64,000 nucleotides of DNA from Bradyrhizobium icense (lineage in GTDB: Bacteria; Pseudomonadota; Alphaproteobacteria; Rhizobiales; Xanthobacteraceae), in assembly GCF_001693385.1 (NCBI RefSeq), contig NZ_CP016428.1:1984001-2048000 (forward strand), given 5' to 3'. Under the pieces are notes generated by a model that did not search any database, had not been told where the DNA came from, and saw nothing but the letters and a program-made list of their open reading frames with translations. Both the position numbers and the translations under genes were made by a program. Shown here piece by piece: positions 43,204 through 50,859 of this stretch; the first letter of the stretch is position 1, and each line of letters begins with the position of its first letter.

Positions 43204-44382
43204 ATGGCAACGATGCAGAAGTTGAGGGCCTACCAGGGGCCGGCGCTGTTCTCCTACGGCTTCCGGCCGTTCTTTCTGTTCGGCGCCGTCTATGCCGGTG
43301 CGATGGTTCCGTTGTGGCTCGTGGTGTTCGCCGGCCATGTCTCGCTGCCGATCGCGTTCGCCCCGCGCGACTGGCACGTCCATGAGATGTTGTTCGGCTA
43401 TGTCGGCGCAGTGATCGCCGGCTTTCTTCTGACGGCGGTACCGAACTGGACGGGCCGCCTTCCGATCCAGGGTGTTCCGCTCGCGATCCTGTTCGCCGCC
43501 TGGCTGGGCGGAAGGTTGGCTGTGACATTCTCCGATTTCATCGGATGGGAAATCGCATTGGCGGTGGATGCCGTCTTTCTGCTGTTGCTCGCTGCGGCAG
43601 CCGCCCGCGAGATCATCGCCGGACGCAAGTGGAACAATCTGAAGGTGGTCGGCATCGTTTCGCTGCTAGCCGTTGCCAACATCGCGTTTCATCTCGAAGC
43701 GCATTTCGACGGTCTGGCGGATTATTCCACGCGACTTGGCGTCGGCCTCGTCGTCACGCTGGTCTGCGTAATCGGGGGGCGGATCGTTCCGAGCTTTACG
43801 CGCAACTGGCTCGCGCGCCGCAAGCCGGGACGGCTGCCTGTCCCCTTTAGCCGCTTCGATGCGATCGCGGTGGTAGCGGGCGTCTGCGCCATGATCGCGT
43901 GGGTGGTGACTCCCTCGGGCCGCTTCGTCGCAAGCGCGCTAGGCATCGCCGGTTTACTCCACATCGTCCGCCTGGCTCGCTGGGCTGGCCATCGCACCGT
44001 ATCGGACCGTCTCGTGCTGATCCTTCATGTGGCTTACGCGTTCGTACCAGCCGGCTTCCTGCTGGCGGCGCTGTCTGCATTGGACCTTGTCGTCTCCAGC
44101 GCCGGAATCCACGCCTGGACCGGAGGCGCGATCGGTTCGATGACGATCGCCGTGATGACCCGCGCCTCGCTCGGCCACACGGGGCAGGCGCTTTCGGCCT
44201 CCATTGCCACTCAGCTCGTCTACGCTTCGATCGTCGTCGCCGCGTTGGCGCGGGTATGTGCGGCAGTCGATCCGACCTATTCGACCCCGCTCCTGACGAT
44301 CGCAGGTGTCGCATGGGCGGTGGCGTTTCTGGGCTTCGCGCTCGCTTACGCCCCGCTTCTATGCAGCGCGCGCAAATTCTAA
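43204..44382 (+). CDS. nnrS: NnrS family heme-copper membrane protein
   Basis: 392 residues with about 12 membrane helices. The N-terminal region FSYGFRPFFLFGAVYAGAMV and the conserved WHVHEMLFGYVGAVIAGFLL with paired His residues are NnrS hallmarks. Further conserved parts are RIVPSFTRNW and MTRASLGHTG. NnrS protects cells from NO-derived iron complexes and is controlled by NnrR in several bacteria. It heads a run of five genes. AAGGGA lies upstream. Confidence 0.92.
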   Translation: MATMQKLRAYQGPALFSYGFRPFFLFGAVYAGAMVPLWLVVFAGHVSLPIAFAPRDWHVHEMLFGYVGAVIAGFLLTAVPNWTGRLPIQGVPLAILFAAWLGGRLAVTFSDFIGWEIALAVDAVFLLLLAAAAAREIIAGRKWNNLKVVGIVSLLAVANIAFHLEAHFDGLADYSTRLGVGLVVTLVCVIGGRIVPSFTRNWLARRKPGRLPVPFSRFDAIAVVAGVCAMIAWVVTPSGRFVASALGIAGLLHIVRLARWAGHRTVSDRLVLILHVAYAFVPAGFLLAALSALDLVVSSAGIHAWTGGAIGSMTIAVMTRASLGHTGQALSASIATQLVYASIVVAALARVCAAVDPTYSTPLLTIAGVAWAVAFLGFALAYAPLLCSARKF

Positions 44383-44391
44383 GGGAGCACG

Positions 44392-45729
44392 ATGATCGGC
44401 ACCGGCATATCACGATGGACGATGAGCTACTTCGCGATGGCGCTCGCGTGGTTGTTCGTCGCGCTGGCGCTGATGGTTGCAGGCCTCGGCTTTCCGGCGG
44501 CGCATCTTGCATCGCCCGATACGCTCGTCCTGGTGCACGTGGTCTGTATCGGCTGGCTCAGCGTGGCGATGTGCGGCGCGCTGTTCCAGTTCGTGCCGGT
44601 GCTTGTGGCGAAGCCGCTGTTTTCCGAGAGATGGGCATTGCCGGCGCTTGGCCTGTTGACCGCGGGTCTCGCCTCGCTGCTCGCCGGCTTCCTTGGATTG
44701 GGCGGCCGGCTTCCCGCCTGGCTCTGGCTGCTTCCGCTCGGGGCGGTCCTGCTCGTTGGCGGGTTCGGCCTGGTCGTTGTCGATCTCGGCTTGACGGCAT
44801 GGCTGCGGCCGGTGGGGCCCGCACGTTTCGTCCTGGTCGGTTTGGCCTCGCTCTGTGCCACGGTCGCCTTCGGTGCGATGTTTGCGTTTACGCATGCGGG
44901 GTGGCCGGGATCGATCGGGGAAACGATCCTGACAAGTGGGGTTCCGTTGCACGCGATCGCCGGCCTTGGCGGCTGGCTCACCTTGACGGCCATGGGAGTG
45001 AGCTATCGGTTGCTATCCATGTTCATGCTCTCGCCCGATGTCGAAGACCGGAAGAGCAGTATGACGCTGGCAGCCGGCGCGCTCGCCGTCGCCGTCGCGG
45101 TGATCGGCGGAATTGTCGCGATCTGGCTCGTTTCCGGATTGAACGTCGTGTTGTCGATCGCAGCCGTTCTCGGCCTGGCGACGGCTGCGTTGTATGGGCG
45201 CGACCTGATCGGAATCTTCAGCGGCCGCAAGCGGCGGCAGCTCGAACTCAACACGCGGATGGCGGTACTGTCCTTCGCCAGTCTCGCGGCGGCGGGCCTG
45301 CTGGGTGTGGTGCTCGTCCTGACCGGCGCTTTCGCCGCGCATGTCGGCGCATTCACCTTTCTCGCCGTCTTCGGCTGGCTGTCCGGTCTCGTTCTCGCCA
45401 AGCTCTACAAGATCGTGGCGTTCCTGACCTGGCTCGAGACCTACGGACCTGTGATGGGACGAGCGCCGACGCCGCGCGTTCAGGATCTTGTCGCGGAGGC
45501 GAGGGCCTCGAAGTGGTTCGTGATCTACTACGTGGCCGTCTGGTTCGGCACCCTCACGCTGGTGGCCGGCCAAGCGTCGCTATTCCGGGCGGCCGCGGCG
45601 ATGATGACCGTCGGCTTGGCCGGCATCGTCCGGGAGGTGATCCGCACACGGCGGCTTGCGGACGTCGCGCGTTCGCTGCGCTTTCCGGACGGCGCCTGCG
45701 CGCCGCATCTGCTGTTCGCCAGGGCTTGA
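44392..45729 (+). CDS. Polytopic membrane protein of the nnrS operon
   Basis: 445 residues, about 12 membrane helices, ten bases after nnrS behind AAGGGA. Conserved His residues lie in LVHVVCIGWLSVAMCGALFQ and VPLHAIAGLGGWLTLTAMGV, and a third part (VFGWLSGLVLAKLYKIVAFL) is also conserved-looking. The pattern recalls NnrS and heme-copper oxidase subunit I but lacks the oxidase active-site set, so heme or copper binding is only possible. Its place in the operon implies a role in NO handling. No established function that I know. Confidence 0.65.
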   Translation: MIGTGISRWTMSYFAMALAWLFVALALMVAGLGFPAAHLASPDTLVLVHVVCIGWLSVAMCGALFQFVPVLVAKPLFSERWALPALGLLTAGLASLLAGFLGLGGRLPAWLWLLPLGAVLLVGGFGLVVVDLGLTAWLRPVGPARFVLVGLASLCATVAFGAMFAFTHAGWPGSIGETILTSGVPLHAIAGLGGWLTLTAMGVSYRLLSMFMLSPDVEDRKSSMTLAAGALAVAVAVIGGIVAIWLVSGLNVVLSIAAVLGLATAALYGRDLIGIFSGRKRRQLELNTRMAVLSFASLAAAGLLGVVLVLTGAFAAHVGAFTFLAVFGWLSGLVLAKLYKIVAFLTWLETYGPVMGRAPTPRVQDLVAEARASKWFVIYYVAVWFGTLTLVAGQASLFRAAAAMMTVGLAGIVREVIRTRRLADVARSLRFPDGACAPHLLFARA

Positions 45730-45752
45730 AAGATGAAGGGAAAGGAACAAGC

Positions 45753-46262
45753 ATGACCGACTACATCGATGTCGACGTCCGTCCGATCCTGCGTGCCGGT
45801 GGCGAGCCGTTCTCGCTCATCATGGCCGCGCTCGACCGCCTCGAGCCGGGGCAAGGGCTCCGCCTCTACGCCCCGTTCAAACCCGTTCCGTTGTTTGCCG
45901 TCATGGCGGATAAAGGATTTGCGCATTCCGCGCAGGCGCTCGATGCCGGCGAATGGGAAGTGCTGTTCACGCCCGCGGTCACGGCAACGAAACAGAGCGC
46001 GCCTGCTTGTAGCACCCCGGACTTCGGCGATTGGCCCGAGCCGGTCGTCAGGCTCGACAATCGTGACCTCGATCCGCCCGAGCCGATGGTTCGGATCCTC
46101 GCGGCTGCCGAGAAACTGGGGCCGGGGGAAACGCTTTCGGCGCTGCTGCGGCGCGAGCCAGTATTCCTGTTCCCGCAACTCGAGAAGCGCGGATATCATT
46201 GGTTGGGCGGCTTCTCGCCGGACGGTGCAACTTACGAACTGACCGTCAGGGCCCCGTTATGA
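45753..46262 (+). CDS. Tandem DUF2249 domain protein
   Basis: 169 residues from the ATG at 45753 (AAAGGAACAAGC upstream). Two DUF2249 repeats are visible: residues 4-75 (DVDVRPILRAGGEPFSLIMA ... LDAGEWEVLF) and 100-168 (LDNRDLDPPEPMVRILAAAE ... LEKRGYHWLGGF). DUF2249 has a TusA-like fold and often accompanies DUF1858 and nitrogen-oxide genes; its function is open. Its stop overlaps the next start (ATGA). Soluble, no signal peptide. Confidence 0.78.
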   Translation: MTDYIDVDVRPILRAGGEPFSLIMAALDRLEPGQGLRLYAPFKPVPLFAVMADKGFAHSAQALDAGEWEVLFTPAVTATKQSAPACSTPDFGDWPEPVVRLDNRDLDPPEPMVRILAAAEKLGPGETLSALLRREPVFLFPQLEKRGYHWLGGFSPDGATYELTVRAPL

Positions 46263-46573
46263 CGAACCAACTTGTCGACCGTATCAGGGACGCGTTGCGC
46301 GTGGTGATCGATCCCGAGCTCGGTCACAACATCATCGATCTCGGCTTCGTCTACGAGATCTCGGTGATTGATGGCGCCGTTCGCATCGCCATGACCGCGA
46401 CCACTCCTGGATGCCCCGCAATCCGCTTTCTGGAGGAAGGCGTTGCGAGCGCGGCGGAACGTGTGCCGGGCGTTCGTTCCGTGGACATCGTGATGACGTT
46501 CGATCCGCCCTGGACACCTTCCCGCATCGAGCCGATCGTCCGGGCGTCGCTCGGCTTTGCCGCCGTCAACTGA
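46259..46573 (+). CDS. MIP18-family metal-sulfur cluster assembly factor
   Basis: 104 residues. Contains VVIDPELGHNIIDLGFVYEI, TATTPGCPAIRFLEEGV and VDIVMTFDPPWTPSRI, the DUF59/MIP18 fold seen in SufT and PaaD proteins that help place Fe-S clusters. The Cys in TTPGCP is kept. It overlaps the DUF2249 gene by four bases and precedes ccoG by 15. In this operon it may mature a metal centre used in denitrification; that is inference. Confidence 0.82.
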   Translation: MTNQLVDRIRDALRVVIDPELGHNIIDLGFVYEISVIDGAVRIAMTATTPGCPAIRFLEEGVASAAERVPGVRSVDIVMTFDPPWTPSRIEPIVRASLGFAAVN

Positions 46574-46588
46574 GGCTGGGCCGGCGGA

Positions 46589-48019
46589 ATGGCGCTTACC
46601 ATCGAGATCGACCATGCGAAGACGCGCGCCAGGGCCGCCGCAGCGGCATCAGGTCAACCGGTCATGCCCCAGGCCGTCAAGGGACGGATCCGGCGGATCA
46701 AGTGGATCATCCTGCTGCTGACGCTTTCGGTCTATTACGTCACGCCGTTTCTTCGGTGGGACCGGGGCTCCAATGCGCCGGACCAGGCGCTTCTGCTCGA
46801 TTTTGCCAACGGGCGGCTCTACTTTTTCTTCGTCGAGATCTGGCCGCAGGACCTCTATCTGGTCACGGGGCTCCTCGTTCTGGCTTCGACCATCCTGATC
46901 CTCATCAATGCACTGGCTGGAAGATTATGGTGCGGCTTTGCATGCCCGCAAACGGTCTGGACCGACCTGTTCCTGCTCGTCGAAAGATTAATCGAGGGAG
47001 ACAGGCGCCAGCGTCTGAAGAACCTGGGCGCTCCTATTGACGCCAAGCGGACGCTTCAGATCGTCGCGAAGCATTCTGTCTGGCTCCTGATCTCGCTGGC
47101 CACCGGCGGCACGCTGATCTTCTACTTCACCGACGCGCCGGAACTGCTGCGAAGCTTCGCGCGCGGTGACGTTTCGGCCAATGCGCTTGGCTGGATCGTC
47201 GTCTTCGCCGGCACCACCTACGGCCTGGCCGGTTTCGCGCGCGAGCAGGTCTGCACGTTCATGTGCCCGTGGCCGCGCCTGCAAGGCGCTATCTGGGATC
47301 CGGAAGCTTTCACCGTCAATTACCGGGACTACCGCGGTGAGCAACGGATGTCGGCCAAGAAGGCCGACGAACTTCGCCTGCAGGGCAAGCCGGCGGGAGA
47401 CTGCGTCGACTGCAATCAATGCGTTGTCGTGTGTCCGATCGGCATCGACATTCGCGAAGGGCCGAACTTCGCCTGCATCAATTGCGGACTGTGCGTGGAC
47501 GCCTGCGACGGCGTGATGTCGAAGCTTGGCCGCCCGCGCGGGCTGATCGACTATGAAAGCTGGAACAATATCGAGCGCGGCCGCCGCGCCGAGCCGCCGA
47601 TCTCCCGGCTGGTGCGCCCGAAGACCGTCGGCCTGACGGCGGCCTGTCTCATGTTGACGGCAACGATCGTCTTTTCCTTCATGACCAAGACCAACGCGAC
47701 CCTTTCGGTCCAGCACGATCGCGATCCCCTGGCGGTCCGGCTTTCGGACGGATCGGTGCGCAACGCCTACACGGTCAAGCTCTTGAACAAGTCATCGGTT
47801 GCCCATTCCTACACACTTTCGGTCAGCGGCGTGGATGCCCAAATGGCCATCGTCGGCAACGAGAGCCTGGCCCCGATCGAGGTGCCACCCGACGGTTCCG
47901 AAGCCGTCCGCGTCACGCTCACCGCAACTAATCCCAGGGAGGCCGACGTGGTGTTCACCGCGCGCGACGAAAGCGGGACAACGGTTCTTTCTGCGAAAGA
48001 CAGGTTCATCGAGCGCTGA
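46589..48019 (+). CDS. ccoG: CcoG/FixG-like membrane ferredoxin
   Basis: 476 residues. Membrane helices near residues 40, 85, 155, 190 and 355. The ferredoxin domain has CVDCNQCVVVCP at about 272-283 and CINCGLCVDAC near 300, giving two 4Fe-4S sites. WCGFACPQTVW (~113) and CTFMCPWPRLQG (~222) are CcoG/RdxA marks. The C-terminal beta domain is periplasmic. CcoG reduces copper for cbb3 oxidase assembly. With no cbb3 genes here, it more likely serves the NO-related metalloproteins of this island. Confidence 0.85.
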   Translation: MALTIEIDHAKTRARAAAAASGQPVMPQAVKGRIRRIKWIILLLTLSVYYVTPFLRWDRGSNAPDQALLLDFANGRLYFFFVEIWPQDLYLVTGLLVLASTILILINALAGRLWCGFACPQTVWTDLFLLVERLIEGDRRQRLKNLGAPIDAKRTLQIVAKHSVWLLISLATGGTLIFYFTDAPELLRSFARGDVSANALGWIVVFAGTTYGLAGFAREQVCTFMCPWPRLQGAIWDPEAFTVNYRDYRGEQRMSAKKADELRLQGKPAGDCVDCNQCVVVCPIGIDIREGPNFACINCGLCVDACDGVMSKLGRPRGLIDYESWNNIERGRRAEPPISRLVRPKTVGLTAACLMLTATIVFSFMTKTNATLSVQHDRDPLAVRLSDGSVRNAYTVKLLNKSSVAHSYTLSVSGVDAQMAIVGNESLAPIEVPPDGSEAVRVTLTATNPREADVVFTARDESGTTVLSAKDRFIER

Positions 48020-48069
48020 AGCGTCGTCCGTGCGCAGACGGAAAGTTGTTCCGGTCGTCACCAAACAGT

Positions 48070-48083
48070 TTGCGCCTCCTCAA
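48070..48083 (+). promoter_or_regulatory. NnrR-type box upstream of the PCuAC gene
   Basis: TTGCGCCTCCTCAA. Centred at -41.5 it predicts a start near 48118 and a leader of about 50 bases. The right half (CTCAA) is weaker than in the nirK and norE boxes. Confidence 0.55.
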
Positions 48084-48167
48084 AGTCGAAAACGCCGCGA
48101 TCTGCGACATTTCCGAACCGGGCCCGGATGGGAGCAATTCTCGTCCCGGCCTGCTCGGAGGTCAGCC

Positions 48168-49007
48168 ATGTTCTACCGGTCCTGCAAAATCATGCTCATC
48201 GCCGCAGCTTTGGCGGCGTTCCTCGGCCTCTCGCCGGCGCTCGCCGGCGACGTCATCGTGACACAGGCCTGGAGCCGCGCCACGCCGAAAGGAGCGAAAG
48301 TCGCCGGCGGCTATCTCACCATCGAGAACCGGGGGATGCAGCCTGATCGGCTGCTTTCAGCGTCGAGCGCTGCGGCTGCCAAGGTCGAGATCCATCAAAT
48401 GAGCATGCAGGATGGCATCATGACGATGCGAACTCTCGATGACGGCCTGGTGATCCCACCGGATGCAACGGTGACACTCGCGCCCGGCGCAGACCACATC
48501 ATGTTCATCGGGTTGATCGCACCGTTCGAGGAGGACCAACGGGTTGCAGTATCGCTGAATTTCGAGCGCGCCGGCAGGATCGAGGCGAGCTTCGAGGTTG
48601 GCGGCGTCGGTGCAAAGGGGCCCAGATTGCAGATTGCCTCGACCAAGCATGCGGCGACATCTCCGATGCGGCCCGTGGCGACCGACGAACCCTTCTTCAC
48701 CCACATCTGCGGCACGCGCGTGATGGCAAACGTCACCGTCTCGCCGGGTCGCAGCGGTCCGATCGAGGTTCTGGTGCAGATTGAGGACAGCGACGAGAAA
48801 CCTCTCGCGGTCGACGCGGTTACCGTGACCCTGTCCAATCCCGACAAGGGGATCGCTCCCGTCACCGCGAGGGCCGAGCGCGCGGCGGCCGATAGCTGGC
48901 GCGTCCGCATGACGGCCGCGGCGGGCGGGAAGTGGTCACTGTCGCTCGGCATCGATTTGGCGAAGGACGACCGTGTCGACATCGCGGCCCCGATACTCAT
49001 CGAATGA
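48168..49007 (+). CDS. PCuAC copper chaperone fused to a second beta domain
   Basis: 279 residues from the ATG at 48168. Signal peptide to about residue 27 (LGLSPALA). Residues 28-150 form a PCuAC (DUF461) domain with copper ligands at H76, M87, H110 and M112 (HQMSMQDGIMTM, HIMFIGL). Residues ~170-279 form a separate domain (FTHICGTRVMANVTVSPGRS ... GGKWSLSLGIDLAKDD) resembling FixH/YtkA-like proteins. PCuAC proteins deliver copper to periplasmic sites. Here it may load NirK or pseudoazurin. The fusion is unusual. Confidence 0.78.
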   Translation: MFYRSCKIMLIAAALAAFLGLSPALAGDVIVTQAWSRATPKGAKVAGGYLTIENRGMQPDRLLSASSAAAAKVEIHQMSMQDGIMTMRTLDDGLVIPPDATVTLAPGADHIMFIGLIAPFEEDQRVAVSLNFERAGRIEASFEVGGVGAKGPRLQIASTKHAATSPMRPVATDEPFFTHICGTRVMANVTVSPGRSGPIEVLVQIEDSDEKPLAVDAVTVTLSNPDKGIAPVTARAERAAADSWRVRMTAAAGGKWSLSLGIDLAKDDRVDIAAPILIE

Positions 49008-49068
49008 TGCGGGCGATGATGGATATTGCTGAATCGTGACTGGTCCAGCCCGACTTTGGCTGACCGCT

Positions 49069-49224
49069 CTACTGCGTCGTGAACAGCACCACGGCGATGG
49101 CGGTCGATAGTCCGACGGCGGACACGGTTGCCGTGGTGGACAGGACGCCCATTGCCCTCAATGCACCGGCAAAGACGATGATGATGGGCGTGGCGGCAAG
49201 CAGGCCCAGTTGTGCGTCGCTCAT
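49069..49224 (-). CDS. Very small two-helix membrane protein (51 aa)
   Basis: ATG at 49224 opens MSDAQLGLLAATPIIIVFAG and continues with a second hydrophobic helix (VSAVGLSTAIAVVLFTT), ending Q-stop at 49069. It has high GC at third positions and a GAGG about 13 bases upstream. It diverges from norE, and the TTGCGCTTCAGCAA box in between would give it a leader of about 28 bases. It could be an accessory subunit of a nor-related complex; speculative. Confidence 0.5.
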   Translation of the reverse strand: MSDAQLGLLAATPIIIVFAGALRAMGVLSTTATVSAVGLSTAIAVVLFTTQ

Positions 49225-49286
49225 GGCTCTTCGTCCTCATTGCTTCAAGGCTCGCCGCATCTAGCGGCTTCGACCGGCGATTGACG

Positions 49287-49300
49287 TTGCGCTTCAGCAA
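49287..49300. promoter_or_regulatory. NnrR-type box upstream of norE
   Basis: TTGCGCTTCAGCAA, TTGC-N6-GCAA. Centred at -41.5 it predicts a start near 49335 with a 58-base leader to norE, and near 49252 for the divergent small gene. Confidence 0.72.
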
Positions 49301-49333
49301 GGAGCGGCGCGATAGACGCGACCGCCGCCGTGT

Positions 49334-49347
49334 TTGCTCGGCGACAA
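49334..49347 (+). promoter_or_regulatory. Second, weaker TTG-N8-CAA site upstream of norE
   Basis: TTGCTCGGCGACAA lies 34 bases downstream of the first box, very near the start site that box predicts. It could be a chance match or a repressing site. Confidence 0.35.
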
Positions 49348-49392
49348 AGACCCTTTTCTGTCGGGGATGATAGGTGTCGACCGGGAGATCGG

Positions 49393-49968
49393 ATGTCGAT
49401 AGCGGATTGCGAACAAGAGGAGTCGGGATGGGGTGTCCTTGAAGGACTCCCGGGCGACCCGATGATGTGGGTATTGGTCTTCAGCGAACTCGTCGCTTTC
49501 GGCCTTTTCTTCGGCGCATTCATCGTCGCCCGTGCGGTCAGGCCCGCGGTATTCGCATCGGGACAGACCGCGCTCGATCTGACGCTCGCCGGATGCAACA
49601 CGGTTGTCCTGGTGACCAGCGGCTGGGCTGCGGCGAAGGGCGCAGCCTCGGCGCGCGCTGCTGATGGTCGCCGCGCGCGGCTTTGGCTGGTTCTCGCCAT
49701 GGTTCTCGGCGTCGCCTTCGTGACGATCAAGCTTGTCGAATATGCGCACGAGATTGGCGCGGGTATCGACCTCGAGACCAGTGTGTTCTTCACGTTGTAT
49801 TTCCTCCTGACCGGCTTTCATCTTCTGCACGTCTGCCTCGGAATCGTCATTCTTGCGGTTGTCTGCCGGCGCGCCGATCCAGTTCATGTGGAGACCGGGA
49901 CGGTCTTCTGGCACATGATCGATCTGGTCTGGATCGTGATGTTTCCGATCGTCTACCTGGTGCGCTGA
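49393..49968 (+). CDS. norE: NorE, cytochrome oxidase subunit III-like protein
   Basis: 191 residues from the ATG at 49393 (GGGAGATCGG upstream). Five membrane helices with subunit III-like motifs: LPGDPMMWVLVFSELVAFGL near the N-terminus, IKLVEYAHEIGAG in the middle and FHLLHVCLGIVILAVV, then FWHMIDLVWIVMFPIVYLV at the end. NorE is needed for full NO reductase activity in several denitrifiers though not catalytic. It overlaps norF by one base (TGATG). Confidence 0.88.
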   Translation: MSIADCEQEESGWGVLEGLPGDPMMWVLVFSELVAFGLFFGAFIVARAVRPAVFASGQTALDLTLAGCNTVVLVTSGWAAAKGAASARAADGRRARLWLVLAMVLGVAFVTIKLVEYAHEIGAGIDLETSVFFTLYFLLTGFHLLHVCLGIVILAVVCRRADPVHVETGTVFWHMIDLVWIVMFPIVYLVR

Positions 49969-50246
49969 TGCATATGCGCTACTCGCCGGACCGTCTGGAT
50001 CTCACGTTGCTGGCGCTGATTGCGCTTGCTTTCGCGACCATGGCGCTCGCTGGCGTCGCCCGAAATCCGGTGCTCGCCGCCGGCATCGTTCTCGCCCTTG
50101 CTGCAGTCAAGGGCCGCAGGATCCTGCTCGATTACCTCAACTTGCGGTCTGCGCCGGCGCTCTGGCGCGGGCTTGCGACCGCGTGGCTGATGCTGATCGT
50201 GGGCTTCGCCTGGGCCGTGTCCGCCGTCTCGGCCCTGCTGTCCTGA
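49968..50246 (+). CDS. norF: NorF-like small membrane protein
   Basis: 92 residues with three hydrophobic helices and the segment GRRILLDYLNLRSAPALWRG, typical of NorF and cytochrome oxidase subunit IV-like proteins. It begins inside the norE stop codon overlap and lies just upstream of norC. NorF supports NO reductase activity in Paracoccus. Alternative start at the second Met (49974). Confidence 0.78.
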   Translation: MHMRYSPDRLDLTLLALIALAFATMALAGVARNPVLAAGIVLALAAVKGRRILLDYLNLRSAPALWRGLATAWLMLIVGFAWAVSAVSALLS

Positions 50247-50285
50247 CTGTAAAATCCCGGGCACCATCCGGGATCGTCCAGAACC

Positions 50286-50299
50286 TTGATCCGGCACAA
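50286..50299 (+). promoter_or_regulatory. FNR/NnrR-type box upstream of norC
   Basis: TTGATCCGGCACAA. Centred at -41.5 it predicts a start near 50334, leaving a 36-base leader, so norCBQD has its own promoter downstream of norEF. Confidence 0.72.
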
Positions 50300-50369
50300 A
50301 GAGCGTCGGCCGCTGCTGAATAGATTGCCGCGACCGCAACTACAGCACACGAATCGGAAAGGATCCGTA

Positions 50370-50822
50370 ATGGCTGAACGCCTCACCAAATCGGCGGCCC
50401 GTAACGTCTTCTACGGCGGATCGGCTTTTTTCTTCGCGATCTTCCTCGGGCTGACGGCGCACAGCCACTACTACATGGTCACCACGTCGACGGACGAAAA
50501 GACGCTGACCAGTTCGGTGGCGCGCGGCAAGCACGTCTGGGAGAAGCACTCCTGCATCAACTGTCATACCTTGCTGGGCGAGGGTGCTTACTTCGCCCCC
50601 GAGGTCGGCAACGTCTGGGATCGCTGGGGCGGCAACGAGGATCCCGCCACCGCCAAGGAGATCCTCAAATCGTGGATGCAGGCGCAGCCGTCGGGCGCAC
50701 CGGGCCGCCGGCAGATGCCGCAGTTCAACCTCACCGACCAGGAACTCAACGACCTCGCGGATTTCCTGCAATGGACCAACAAAATCAAGACGCAGAACTG
50801 GCCGCCGAACAAGGCCGGTTGA
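50370..50822 (+). CDS. norC: Nitric oxide reductase cytochrome c subunit
   Basis: 150 residues from the ATG at 50370 (AAAGGA upstream). One N-terminal membrane anchor (VFYGGSAFFFAIFLGL, residues 13-28), then a periplasmic mono-heme domain with CINCH at 62-66 and the axial Met at 116 (RRQMPQF). It passes electrons from periplasmic carriers to NorB. Typical length for NorC. norB begins 37 bases after its stop. Confidence 0.95.
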   Translation: MAERLTKSAARNVFYGGSAFFFAIFLGLTAHSHYYMVTTSTDEKTLTSSVARGKHVWEKHSCINCHTLLGEGAYFAPEVGNVWDRWGGNEDPATAKEILKSWMQAQPSGAPGRRQMPQFNLTDQELNDLADFLQWTNKIKTQNWPPNKAG

Positions 50823-50859
50823 GCATCCCACCCCGACAGCCCGTTTTAGGAACCTCACG

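Noticed and set aside
43899..45752. Very long rightward frame (787 codons) over nnrS and its neighbour
   Set aside because: Only its last part is coding (the DUF2249 gene from 45753); upstream it is Arg-rich out-of-frame translation of the two membrane-protein genes.
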